Of a DNA stretch of 26,089 nt, positions 4,779 through 13,100 are shown piece by piece (within the stretch, counting starts at the first letter, position 1; every line of letters begins with the position of its first letter). The notes below the pieces were generated by a model. The model was not told the DNA's origin and made no database searches. It saw only the letters and a list, made by a program, of their open reading frames with translations. Source of the stretch: a virus; the IMG/VR virus record IMGVR_UViG_3300017917_003616, positions 1 to 26,089 of that record; one strand, 5' to 3'. Made by a program: the position numbers and the translations under genes.

Positions 4779-5555
4779 ATGTCATACTATGATAATTACG
4801 GTGCTGATATATTCGCCGATGACGATAAGCTAGCACTTACTAAACGAGGTAAACCGCGCAAGCGTAAACCAAAGGAACCTCGTATTTATTTTACTCAAGA
4901 TACTGAAGACGCTATTGTAGAATATTTGGCTTGTACTGATCAAGTTGAACGTAATCGCATTTATAACGACCGTATTGAATATGGTTTTTATAAGTTATCC
5001 GAAAATATTATTCATACATTTAAGTTTTACTATACGGATACAGATACGATTGAGGAACTTAAACACGAGGTAATTACATTTTTACTAGAAAAACTCCACT
5101 TATATAAACCTGAGAAGGGTAAAGCATTCTCTTATTTTGGTACTATTGCCAAACGTTATCTTATTGTATATAATGAAAACAACTACAAGAAACTTCAAGA
5201 AAAAGTTGATGTAGATGAATCTGATGAGGAACAAATGTCATTATATGAAAATGATAAGAATATTGAGAGTATGCTGGATGGTAATACATTTATGGACCAA
5301 TATATTAGATACATAGACAAATATCTATTCAAACTGTTCCCTAAAAAACAAGATGCTCAAACAGCAGATGCTATTGTTGAATTATTTCGTAAACGTGAAA
5401 CATTAGAAATATTCAATAAAAAAGCACTATACATCTATATACGTGAAATTACCGACGTATCTACTCCTCAGATTACTAAAATTATTAAAAAACTCAAATT
5501 AATATACGTTCAGCTATATAATGAATACTACGAGCATGGACATATAAAGATTTAG
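4779..5555 (+). CDS. 55: gp55-like late transcription sigma factor (258 aa)
   Basis: The protein follows the pattern of T4 gp55 and its cyanophage relatives: YFTQDTEDAIVEYL at 38-50, then NIIHTFKFYY at 77-86, an EEL-x-HEV helix, and KLHLYKPEKGKAFSYFGTIAKRYLI at about 105-129, matching sigma region 2 (core RNA polymerase binding and -10 recognition). The N-terminus carries a basic patch (KRGKPRKRKPK). At 258 residues it is longer than T4 gp55 (185 aa); the acidic segment DVDESDEEQ near 143-151 and the C-terminal helical domain, with DVSTPQITKIIKKLK, may replace the DNA contacts supplied in T4 by gp33. It would direct host polymerase to late promoters, here probably the ATATTTAT boxes. Its own promoter looks class 1. 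Confidence 0.85.
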   Translation: MSYYDNYGADIFADDDKLALTKRGKPRKRKPKEPRIYFTQDTEDAIVEYLACTDQVERNRIYNDRIEYGFYKLSENIIHTFKFYYTDTDTIEELKHEVITFLLEKLHLYKPEKGKAFSYFGTIAKRYLIVYNENNYKKLQEKVDVDESDEEQMSLYENDKNIESMLDGNTFMDQYIRYIDKYLFKLFPKKQDAQTADAIVELFRKRETLEIFNKKALYIYIREITDVSTPQITKIIKKLKLIYVQLYNEYYEHGHIKI

Positions 5556-5560
5556 TTATT

Positions 5561-5569
5561 TATATTTAT
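5561..5569 (+). promoter_or_regulatory. class 2 promoter-like box TATATTTAT
   Basis: It sits immediately after the sigma-factor stop (5555) and 23 bases before the ATG at 5584. It opens the long structural block running to 8385. Confidence 0.5.
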
Positions 5570-5583
5570 TGATAAACGCATTT

Positions 5584-5967
5584 ATGGCAAATTTTGATGA
5601 CGTGACAGTATTCGGTAGCACGTCTCTATCGGATCTGTTCAAACAAATACACAAGAATAATAAAGACATCGACAAACAAATCGGTGAATTCATTGATACT
5701 CTCAAACCAATGGCATCATCTAATGCAGGATCTGCAGTAATGTTAATGCCTACTGTCAAAGATTTAATTGATGTTAACGTAAAGAATAACGAACAATTAA
5801 TTAAGATGGCAGCTATCGCACAACGTGCGGCTACTGTTAGTAATAATTCAAACAATGAATTGATTGATATGAGCGAAATTGAAGCTTTATTAGCTGAACA
5901 AAAAGAAGTTCAAGAACAAGGACAAAAATTATTAGAACAAGCACCTGTTGTTGCAATAAATAATTAG
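5584..5967 (+). CDS. conserved helical phage protein next to hub genes (127 aa)
   Basis: Starts MANFDDVTVFGSTSLSDLFK. A TTG at 5569 is in frame, but it overlaps the promoter box, so ATG 5584 is preferred. Residues 15-45 form a Lys/Asp-rich helix (KQIHKNNKDIDKQIGEFIDTL), the middle holds AVMLMPTVKDLIDVNVKNNEQL, and the end is a Glu/Gln-rich coiled coil. I associate a phrase like LMPTVKDLIDVNVKNNE with a small conserved protein next to baseplate-hub genes in T4-like phages, unverified. It may be a virion or chaperone protein; function not known. Confidence 0.7.
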   Translation: MANFDDVTVFGSTSLSDLFKQIHKNNKDIDKQIGEFIDTLKPMASSNAGSAVMLMPTVKDLIDVNVKNNEQLIKMAAIAQRAATVSNNSNNELIDMSEIEALLAEQKEVQEQGQKLLEQAPVVAINN

Positions 5968-5968
5968 T

Positions 5969-7138
5969 ATGAAGTATACCATTGGATCAGCAAACTCTTT
6001 TAAAGGATTTGGAAATAATAACTTTGCTCCTTTTATCCCCCCAACTACTGGTAGAGTATATGGGGTTGTTACAACTGAAAATACTCCTACTGCTGCTATG
6101 TTTAAAAAAGTAGGGGGATTTAATGCTATTGGTACTATCTTTTATCTTAATTATAATGAATCTATTGGTGTTGTTGGAAGTATGGATGATGCATTTTTAG
6201 ATGGTTGTAGTATTGCTAAACCAATATCATCTCAAGTAGCAAACTATCCTGTATTACATGAATTAGTTAATATTTTAAATTTACCTTCTTCAGATACTCA
6301 ACAATCACCAGGTTCTACTTTTCCATACTATACTCTTATAAATTTATGGAATAGCGTACAACAAAATGCCCAACCAGCAAATATTAACGCTAATCTAGGA
6401 ATTACATTTGTTGAGAATTCAAATATTAGATCATTACTTCCTTTTGAGGGTGATTATATAATACAAGGTAGACAAGGTGGATCTATAAGATTTAGTTCAA
6501 CAACTAAGTTATATAGTGATAAAAATGAATGGAGTAGTATAGGAAATGAAGATAGTCCTATTGCAATAATAACAAACGGACTTAAGTTTGATCCTCAAAA
6601 AAGTTATTATGTTGAACAAATAAATAAAGATGATTCTTCACTTTATTTAACTTCAACTCAACAACTACCTCTACAAACAGATAGAACAGGGGTATTAAAT
6701 CCTCTTACAAACCCAATTGAAGCATCAAAATACTTTAACTCTCAAGCTATTTTAAACAGTGATAGAATTGTTTTAAATTCTAAGAAGGATGAAGTAATGT
6801 TATTTGCTAAAACAAATGTTGAGATAAGTACTAAAAATATTATTAACTTAAATGCTGGTGATAGAGTACATCTTAATAGTGATAAAGTTTTTTTAGGTAC
6901 TGTAAATAATCAATTACCAACTGAAAATATAGTATTAGGTGGTAAGTTACATGATTTATTACTTGATTTAATGGATACTATACACCAATTTGGAACTGAT
7001 ATTGCAAGTGCTATTGGTAGTCCTGAGGGGACACCAGCAACTGATATTATATCAGCAGCAAATAGTTTATGTAATTCAATAAATAACATTGAGAAAAACT
7101 TAGAAGGAATACTATCACAACAAAACTTTACAGCATAA
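5969..7138 (+). CDS. probable baseplate hub/spike structural protein (389 aa)
   Basis: The N-terminal 150 residues are Gly/Asn-rich beta sequence with IPPTTGRVYGVVTTENTP, compatible with an OB-like tail-spike fold. Residues about 262-311 are short alternating strands (DRIVLNS, VEISTKNIINLN, DRVHLNSDKVFLGT), like the beta-helix spikes of T4 gp5 and VgrG-type proteins. The last 78 residues turn helical (LGGKLHDLLLDLMDTIHQFG), probably for trimerisation or attachment. There is no lysozyme domain, unlike T4 gp5; the muralytic activity may instead be the GH19 protein at 11028. The stop overlaps the next ATG by one base. Confidence 0.6.
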   Translation: MKYTIGSANSFKGFGNNNFAPFIPPTTGRVYGVVTTENTPTAAMFKKVGGFNAIGTIFYLNYNESIGVVGSMDDAFLDGCSIAKPISSQVANYPVLHELVNILNLPSSDTQQSPGSTFPYYTLINLWNSVQQNAQPANINANLGITFVENSNIRSLLPFEGDYIIQGRQGGSIRFSSTTKLYSDKNEWSSIGNEDSPIAIITNGLKFDPQKSYYVEQINKDDSSLYLTSTQQLPLQTDRTGVLNPLTNPIEASKYFNSQAILNSDRIVLNSKKDEVMLFAKTNVEISTKNIINLNAGDRVHLNSDKVFLGTVNNQLPTENIVLGGKLHDLLLDLMDTIHQFGTDIASAIGSPEGTPATDIISAANSLCNSINNIEKNLEGILSQQNFTA

Positions 7139-8385
7139 TGGCAAATGATTTAAATGTAGGATCTGTAGTTTCTCCTGATGTTTTAAAAACAATATCTGCA
7201 TCAACAGCAATTAAAACTTTTGGTGATCAATTAAAGAATAAAGCTAAAGAAAAAGTTGTAGCTGTTATTAGAGATAAAGCAGGAGAATTAACATCTAATC
7301 TTGAACAAGTAATTAAAGATGAACAACAAGCAAAAATTAATCATAATAATGAATTAAAAAGATTAGAAACATTATACCAACAAGGACAAATTCCTACTAA
7401 AGAAGAATATGATAAAGCTATTTTAGCAGAAAATGAAGCTTATAAAAAACAACAAGAATCTTTTGATCTTCAAAAGAAAAAAATAAATAAGGACATAGAT
7501 AATGTCAACTTAGATCCTTATAAAAAAATAAAAGAAGATAAAAAAATAAGAAAACAAAAAAGACAAGATATACAAGCTAAAAATAAAGCTAAACAATTAG
7601 AGTCTAAAAGAAACTTATCAAAAAAAGTAATAAAAAATGCTAAAAAAACATTAGCACCTATTATAGGATTACAAATTGCAAATCAACTTTCTAGTATTAT
7701 ATCTCAAAGAGCAAAATTAGAAGAATTAGTAAATCAAGTAAATGCTTATATTGACACAGCTAATACACCTGAAACTACTAGTATTGCTACTAATTTAAGA
7801 AACAATACCATTACTTTAATTAACAATAGTATTGGCAAACTACAAAGTCTTCAAACTACATTAAATCAGATAAATACGTATTTAGCCATATTTAATGCTA
7901 TTGTAACTGTACTATCTGCTATTCCTATCCCTACCTCAGTACCTCCTGGTATTGGTATCCCTATTAATATAATTACTAGAATTGTTAAAACTATTGAAAG
8001 TGCAAATAAATTGATATCTGCATTAAATGTAGTATTAGCTGTTGCTTCTGTATCATTAGAGAATGAAATAGGAAAATTAAATGAACTTATTTTAAAACTA
8101 AAAAATGTTAATTTAACTGGGTTGAATAGTCAACAATTAGCTGATCTTACATCGTCTATATATAATAATGTCGATGATTTTCCTCCATATAAAGGTTTTA
8201 AATTTAAAATTAAAGTAGAAGAAAATAAAGCATTTGAAGTTAAAGGTAATAAACGTCGTTATGCCGTAGCAACTAATCGTGATGGTGTTGAAGTATTAAA
8301 AAGTGAATATTCATTCACATTGGATCCTAACGACCTAATAGACCAATTAAAACTAGTTATCGATCAACGAAATTTACAAGGATAA
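7138..8385 (+). CDS. baseplate hub or tape-measure-like structural protein (415 aa)
   Basis: Residues 1-175 are Lys/Glu/Gln-rich helix and coiled coil with a strongly basic stretch near 135-170. Residues about 250-290 are hydrophobic (AIVTVLSAIPIPTSVPPG, then GIPINIITRIV), possibly membrane-active. The C-terminal 65 residues form a beta domain (FKFKIKVEENKAFEV, then RRYAVATNRDGV). A helical rod with a hydrophobic centre beside hub genes resembles tape measure or hub proteins such as T4 gp29. However, 415 residues is short for a T4-type tail tape measure, so a hub protein is as likely. Translation is coupled to the upstream gene. Confidence 0.5.
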   Translation: MANDLNVGSVVSPDVLKTISASTAIKTFGDQLKNKAKEKVVAVIRDKAGELTSNLEQVIKDEQQAKINHNNELKRLETLYQQGQIPTKEEYDKAILAENEAYKKQQESFDLQKKKINKDIDNVNLDPYKKIKEDKKIRKQKRQDIQAKNKAKQLESKRNLSKKVIKNAKKTLAPIIGLQIANQLSSIISQRAKLEELVNQVNAYIDTANTPETTSIATNLRNNTITLINNSIGKLQSLQTTLNQINTYLAIFNAIVTVLSAIPIPTSVPPGIGIPINIITRIVKTIESANKLISALNVVLAVASVSLENEIGKLNELILKLKNVNLTGLNSQQLADLTSSIYNNVDDFPPYKGFKFKIKVEENKAFEVKGNKRRYAVATNRDGVEVLKSEYSFTLDPNDLIDQLKLVIDQRNLQG

Positions 8386-8386
8386 A

Positions 8387-8394
8387 ATATTTAT
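8387..8394 (+). promoter_or_regulatory. class 2 promoter-like box ATATTTAT
   Basis: ATATTTAT ends four bases before the ATG at 8399, the shortest spacing in the window. If it is a -10-like element, transcription would begin at or just after the start codon, predicting a leaderless mRNA. Otherwise this copy is fortuitous and the gene is read from upstream. Confidence 0.35.
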
Positions 8395-8398
8395 AATT

Positions 8399-8764
8399 AT
8401 GAACACTAAAGCATTTAAAAGATTAATTAAAGAAGCCGTAATCGATGCTATTCATGAAGAGTTACCATACATTCTTGAAGAGCATATGGCTAAACAAGAA
8501 AAAAAAGCATTACGTGAAGGTAAAACAATGAGCTTCACCAGTGCAGATGTAATGACAGGTGCTGTTAATTCAGACGTTAGAGCATCATTACGTAGTAAAA
8601 TGGGTGAAGCGTTTGGTTTCCAACAACCCCAAACACAATTAAAAGTAATTGATGCTGTTGATGAAGCTACTGGAGAGAAAGTAAATCCATTCGCTGCATT
8701 TATTGCTGATGCCGCTGCTAATATGACACCGATGGACAGATCAGGATTAAGACAATTAGATTAA
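8399..8764 (+). CDS. conserved hypothetical virion-type protein (121 aa)
   Basis: Starts MNTKAFKRLIKEAVIDAIHE, the kind of charged helix seen at the N-termini of T4-type core and structural proteins. The middle has LREGKTMSFTSADV. The C-terminal part reads VDEATGEKVNPFAAFIADAA and ends in LRQLD, a phrase I associate with small proteins of T4-like phages next to gp25, though not verified. One base separates it from the gp25 gene, so it belongs to the baseplate transcript. Function unknown. Confidence 0.65.
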   Translation: MNTKAFKRLIKEAVIDAIHEELPYILEEHMAKQEKKALREGKTMSFTSADVMTGAVNSDVRASLRSKMGEAFGFQQPQTQLKVIDAVDEATGEKVNPFAAFIADAAANMTPMDRSGLRQLD

Positions 8765-8765
8765 T

Positions 8766-9179
8766 ATGCCTATACCTCAAACGATACGTGTAAATCCGTT
8801 AGATTTACGGAAGAATATTGCTATTGGGGTATCTTTACCTTTTAAAGGACCTTTTAAAAGTACTTTTACTACTAAGGATCAAATTAAGTCTAATTTAATT
8901 AATCTTTTACTTACCAATAAAGGTGAAAGAGTAATGAATCCTACTTTTGGATGTGATATAAAAAGACAATTATTTCAAAATATTACTACCGAATTACAAC
9001 AAAAAATTATAGATATTATTGTAGAATCTGTTAGAATATTCATTCCTGAAATACAACTTTTAAATGTAGTAGTATCTCCTGATATTGATTCTAATTCAAT
9101 AAGCATAACAATAGACTACAAAATAGTAATATCAAATACACCAGGTCAAGTAACAATTCAATTTGAAACAATTAGATAA
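8766..9179 (+). CDS. 25: gp25-like baseplate wedge protein (137 aa)
   Basis: The GPW/gp25 family pattern is clear: IKSNLINLLLTNKGERVMNP at 40-59 followed by TFGCDIKRQLF, then a helix and beta strands ending in VTIQFETIR. In contractile tails gp25 is part of the wedge core that contacts gp6 and the sheath and starts sheath polymerisation. Its length is normal for the family. The gp6 gene follows after two bases, the gene pair expected in T4-type phages. Confidence 0.92.
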   Translation: MPIPQTIRVNPLDLRKNIAIGVSLPFKGPFKSTFTTKDQIKSNLINLLLTNKGERVMNPTFGCDIKRQLFQNITTELQQKIIDIIVESVRIFIPEIQLLNVVVSPDIDSNSISITIDYKIVISNTPGQVTIQFETIR

Positions 9180-9181
9180 AA

Positions 9182-11008
9182 ATGATGACAAACGAAGATA
9201 AAAATATATCATATTTAAATAAAGATTTTGGCTCTTTTAAAGCAGAATTACAACAGTATGCCAAAACTTATTTCCCAACAACATACAATGACTTTACAGA
9301 AGCAACACCAGGAAATATGTTTATTGAAATGGCATCTTACGTTGGTGATGTTATGTCATTTTATCTAGATACCCAAGTACAAGAAAATTTCTTATTATAC
9401 GCTAAAGAAAAAGAAAATTTATACGCCCAAGCATATGTAATGGGTTATCGCCCTAAAGCATCGTATGCTTCAAATACTATAGTTGATATAAGCCAACTAG
9501 TTCCTTCTATTACTAATGCAGGTATAACAACACCAGACTATACTACTTATGGAGTTATAATACCAGAAAATACTATCCTTACTTCAACTACAACGGGTAC
9601 TAAATTTATAACAACTCAACAAGTAGATTTTACTGATACGGGTAGTACTGAAATTTCCTTTATAGATTCTAATTATTTTTTATTAAAAAAATCAGTTCCC
9701 GCTATATCAGCCGAAATAGTAGAAACTACAATCAATGTAGGTTCAAATCAAAAATTTGCTACTACTACTATTACTGATACTAATATATTACAAATATTAA
9801 ATGTTACTAGTAGTGATGGAAATCAATGGTATGAGGTTCCTTATTTAGCCCAATCATCTATTTTCAAATCACTAGCTAATCCTTCATACAATACAGATCA
9901 AGTTCCTTATTTATTACAGTTACAAAATACTCCTAGACGTTTTGTTTCTAGAATTTTATCTGATAATACATTACAGATGGAGTTTGGAGCTGGTTTATCT
10001 TCAAATAAAACTGATACTCAAATTATCCCAACCCCAGATAACATTCAAGCTGGTGTTGTACCCGGTATTTCATTATTAACTAATAATTATAATGAAGCTG
10101 GTACTTTCTTTACCCAAGAGTATGGTTTAGTACCTAATGGTGATTTAACAGTAAAATATTTAGTTGGAGGTGGTATTGAATCAAATGTACCTGCTAATGA
10201 TTTAACTGTTATTGATACAACAGGAGTAACATTTCCTGGTGGTGGTGGGGCTTTAAATGCTACAGTATTACAAAGTATAGTATCATCAAATCCTAATCCA
10301 TCTTCAGGAGGAAGAAATGGTGATACAGTAGATGAAATTCGCCAAAACGCATTATATGCTTATTCAACTCAATTAAGAGCTGTAACTAAAGATGATTATA
10401 TAGTAAGAGCAATGTCTATGCCTTCTGATTATGGTACTGTGGCTAAAGCTTATATTTCTCAAGATTTAAATCAAAATCCACAACAAACAGTAGCTACACT
10501 ACAACAAAATAATCCATTAGCTTTAGATTTATATGTTTTATCTTATAATAATGATAAACAAATAGTTACAGGATCTTTAACTCTAAAAAACAATTTAGTA
10601 ACCTATCTTAATCAATATAGAATGGTTACTGATGCTATTAATATTAAAGATGCTTATTATATTAATATAGGATTAAATTTTGATATAATTACATTAAGTG
10701 GATATTCTAATAAAGATGTAATAACTAACTGTATAACTGTACTAAAAGACCATTTCAATATAGATAAATGGCAAATTAATCAACCAATTACACTTTCAGA
10801 TATCACTTCTAAACTTTTACAAGTTAAAGGTGTACAATCAGTAGTTAAATTAGAAATAATAAATAAACAAGGAGGCGATTATTCTCAATATGGATATGAT
10901 ATTGCTGGTGCAACTAAAAATGGAAATATTTATCCTTCATTAGACCCAGCTATATTTGAAGTTAGATTCCCTGATATTGATATACAAGGTAGAGTAGTAG
11001 TAAGTTAA
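9182..11008 (+). CDS. 6: gp6-like baseplate wedge protein (608 aa)
   Basis: The N-terminus is diagnostic of gp6/baseplate J-like proteins: SYLNKDFGSFKAELQQYAKT, then DFTEATPGNMFIEMASYVGDVM, then AYVMGYRPK. The protein continues with beta-rich domains and a C-terminal part with KDDYIVRAMSMPSDYG and a final strand region. gp6 forms the hexagonal inner ring of the baseplate with gp25 and gp53 and is essential for tail assembly. Its length is close to that of T4 gp6 (660 aa). Two ATGs lie side by side (9182 and 9185); either may be used. Confidence 0.9.
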   Translation: MMTNEDKNISYLNKDFGSFKAELQQYAKTYFPTTYNDFTEATPGNMFIEMASYVGDVMSFYLDTQVQENFLLYAKEKENLYAQAYVMGYRPKASYASNTIVDISQLVPSITNAGITTPDYTTYGVIIPENTILTSTTTGTKFITTQQVDFTDTGSTEISFIDSNYFLLKKSVPAISAEIVETTINVGSNQKFATTTITDTNILQILNVTSSDGNQWYEVPYLAQSSIFKSLANPSYNTDQVPYLLQLQNTPRRFVSRILSDNTLQMEFGAGLSSNKTDTQIIPTPDNIQAGVVPGISLLTNNYNEAGTFFTQEYGLVPNGDLTVKYLVGGGIESNVPANDLTVIDTTGVTFPGGGGALNATVLQSIVSSNPNPSSGGRNGDTVDEIRQNALYAYSTQLRAVTKDDYIVRAMSMPSDYGTVAKAYISQDLNQNPQQTVATLQQNNPLALDLYVLSYNNDKQIVTGSLTLKNNLVTYLNQYRMVTDAINIKDAYYINIGLNFDIITLSGYSNKDVITNCITVLKDHFNIDKWQINQPITLSDITSKLLQVKGVQSVVKLEIINKQGGDYSQYGYDIAGATKNGNIYPSLDPAIFEVRFPDIDIQGRVVVS

Positions 11009-11027
11009 AAATTAAAAATAATAAAGT

Positions 11028-11627
11028 ATGAATTTAGACAAATTAAAAGGACACATTCCTGAAGCTGTTATAACCCAAATCCCAGGTGTTATGGAAAAAT
11101 TCCAAATTAACACTCCTCTACGTTTAGCACACTTTTTAGCTCAATGTGGTCATGAATCTGGTGGTTTTCGTTTAACAAAAGAAAACTTAAACTATAGTGC
11201 TAAAGGTTTAGCAAATACATTTAAAAAATATTTTCCAACCGAAGCAGCCGCTGCATCGTACGCTAGACAACCTGAAAAAATTGCCAATAAAGTTTATGGT
11301 AATAGAATGGGTAATGGCCCTGAATCATCAGGTGATGGTGCTAAATTTTGTGGTCGTGGTTACATTCAATTAACTGGAAAAGATAATTATACTGCATTTG
11401 GTAAATCAATTAATGAAGATTTAACAAAAGACCCAACAGTAGTAGCAGGTAAGTATGCCCTATTATCAGCAGCATGGTTCTTTAGCAAAAACGGTTTACA
11501 TAAAATGGCCGATGAAGGCGCTACTGATGCAGTTGTAACTAAGATTACTAGGCGTGTTAATGGTGGTACTATTGGTTTAGCTGATAGAATTAAGCATTTT
11601 AAAGAATATCACGCATTATTAGCATAA
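11028..11627 (+). CDS. GH19 chitinase-class lysozyme, tail-associated or endolysin (199 aa)
   Basis: Family 19 glycoside hydrolase features are present throughout: HFLAQCGHESGGF at 35-47 with proposed catalytic Glu43, a second acidic position Glu52 in TKENLNYSAKG, FCGRGYIQLTGKDNY at 107-121, and ITRRVNGG at 173-180. It has no signal peptide and no cell-wall-binding domain, so it is a single catalytic module. It would cleave peptidoglycan glycan. Lying between gp6 and further tail genes, it may be the baseplate lysozyme (the enzymatic role of T4 gp5) rather than, or as well as, the endolysin. No holin is adjacent. Confidence 0.88.
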   Translation: MNLDKLKGHIPEAVITQIPGVMEKFQINTPLRLAHFLAQCGHESGGFRLTKENLNYSAKGLANTFKKYFPTEAAAASYARQPEKIANKVYGNRMGNGPESSGDGAKFCGRGYIQLTGKDNYTAFGKSINEDLTKDPTVVAGKYALLSAAWFFSKNGLHKMADEGATDAVVTKITRRVNGGTIGLADRIKHFKEYHALLA

Positions 11628-11644
11628 CAAAATTATATACTGCC

Positions 11645-11652
11645 ATATTTAT
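11645..11652 (+). promoter_or_regulatory. class 2 promoter-like box ATATTTAT
   Basis: CATATTTAT in the 43-base gap after the GH19 gene, with the ATG 26 bases from the start of ATATTTAT. It opens the second structural block. Confidence 0.5.
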
Positions 11653-11670
11653 ATGTAGTAATTACTAATT

Positions 11671-12768
11671 ATGGCGGTATATAAAATTTTTCCTGAAAAA
11701 AGTGCTACTATATATTCTTACTACCCACTATTAAACACGGGTATTGATGAAATATTAGAAATAAGTACATTTGAATCTATTGATGGTAACAGTGAAGTAT
11801 CACGTGTATTAATTCAATTTCCAACAGATCAAATAAACGATGTAATTCTTAATAAAGTATCTGGTAATACTTATGATGCTTATCTTAAAGGATATTTAAC
11901 TACCGCCTCTGAAGTTCCATTTAGATACACTATATTTTCTCATCCTGTAGCTACTAGTTGGAATCAAGGTACTGGGAGGTTAAGTAATGTTCCTGCAACA
12001 ACAGATGGTGTAAGCTGGAGATTTACAAACCAATCAGGAAGTACAGTATGGACTAGTGGTGTGTTTTCTAATGGGGTAACAGGATCTTATACTGGATCTA
12101 ATGAAGGAGGTGGTACTTGGTATACGGCCTCATCTTACCAATCAACTCAATCATTTACTAACATTTCAACTAAAGACATTGAAATGAAAGTAACAGATAC
12201 TGTAGTAGCATGGTATGGTACTACGATACCTAACAATGGTTTTATATTAAAACATAGTAGCTCATTAGAATTCACTACTGCTTCTAAATTTGAAACAAAA
12301 TACTTCTCAGCAAATACTCATACTATTTATCCTCCGTGTTTGGAGATTAGATGGAATGATTTTTCATACAACACAGGTTCATTAACAGTAGTTACATCTA
12401 GTTATTTTGCCGCTGTGATTAACAATAATAAAGAAGAATATCAACAAGACTCAATTCAACGTTTCCGAGTTGCTGTTAGGGGTTTATATACTCCTACTGC
12501 ATTTAGAACTATATTAAGCTATGGTAACACACATGCTTTACCTACTTCTTCATACTGGGCGATAAAAGATTTGGATACTGAAGAAATGGTCGTAGATTAC
12601 GATACATCATATACTAAAATTAGTTGTGATAGTACTAGTAATTATTTTGATGTATATATGAACGGGTTAGAACCTGAACGTTACTATAAATTACTTATTA
12701 AAACTATACTCCCAACAAAAGAAGTAATAGTATCTGATAAGGATTACATTTTTAAAGTTGTAAGATAA
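11671..12768 (+). CDS. beta-rich tail structural protein with DNRLRE/CBM96-like domain (365 aa)
   Basis: The N-terminus reads KIFPEKSATIYSYYPLLNTG followed by EILEIS and VSRVLIQFP, which fits the DNRLRE/CBM96-type beta-sandwich pattern (Ala-Thr-Ile-Tyr-Ser, Asn-x-Gly, Ser-Arg-x-Leu-Ile-x-Phe). The middle, residues about 95-165, is Ser/Thr/Gly-rich, and the end is a second beta domain (YYKLLIKTILPTKEVIVSDK). It probably sits on the baseplate periphery and may bind glycans or connect fibres. Its stop overlaps the next ATG by one base. No T4 counterpart is assigned with confidence. Confidence 0.6.
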   Translation: MAVYKIFPEKSATIYSYYPLLNTGIDEILEISTFESIDGNSEVSRVLIQFPTDQINDVILNKVSGNTYDAYLKGYLTTASEVPFRYTIFSHPVATSWNQGTGRLSNVPATTDGVSWRFTNQSGSTVWTSGVFSNGVTGSYTGSNEGGGTWYTASSYQSTQSFTNISTKDIEMKVTDTVVAWYGTTIPNNGFILKHSSSLEFTTASKFETKYFSANTHTIYPPCLEIRWNDFSYNTGSLTVVTSSYFAAVINNNKEEYQQDSIQRFRVAVRGLYTPTAFRTILSYGNTHALPTSSYWAIKDLDTEEMVVDYDTSYTKISCDSTSNYFDVYMNGLEPERYYKLLIKTILPTKEVIVSDKDYIFKVVR

Positions 12769-13100
12769 TGTCTCAAATACCAGTACAGAAAACTGTATTT
12801 AATAAAGATAGTTTTGGTAGAGTAATTAACACTCAATTTAACCAATTACTAAATCAAACTGTAGAAGAAACTAATACTTTTACAGTAGATGATTTCTTTC
12901 AACTATATGAAGATTTATTTTATCAAATTCCTAAAGAAGGAGATACTAACTCTCATAGATATATTTTACAACGTGAGGCTGATTACTTAGGTGTTAGTAT
13001 TAGTCAAGATGATATACAAGCATTACTAAATGAAATTACATCATTAAGACAACAAGTACTAGAATCCCAACAAACAATAAACGATTTGACTAAAAGATAA
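12768..13100 (+). CDS. small tail protein with C-terminal coiled coil (110 aa)
   Basis: Starts MSQIPVQKTVFNKDSFGRVI. Residues 40-75 are helical and aromatic (DDFFQLYEDLFYQIP), and residues 83-110 form a coiled coil (LLNEITSLRQQVLESQQTIN). It overlaps both neighbours by one base at TAATG junctions, a tight stoichiometric arrangement. It is perhaps an assembly adaptor for the 1476-residue protein; no family recognised. Confidence 0.65.
   Translation: MSQIPVQKTVFNKDSFGRVINTQFNQLLNQTVEETNTFTVDDFFQLYEDLFYQIPKEGDTNSHRYILQREADYLGVSISQDDIQALLNEITSLRQQVLESQQTINDLTKR

Noticed and set aside
5556-5855. Minus-strand ORF opposite the 127-aa gene
   Set aside because: It is a shadow of a conserved-looking plus-strand phage protein and has no separate signals.
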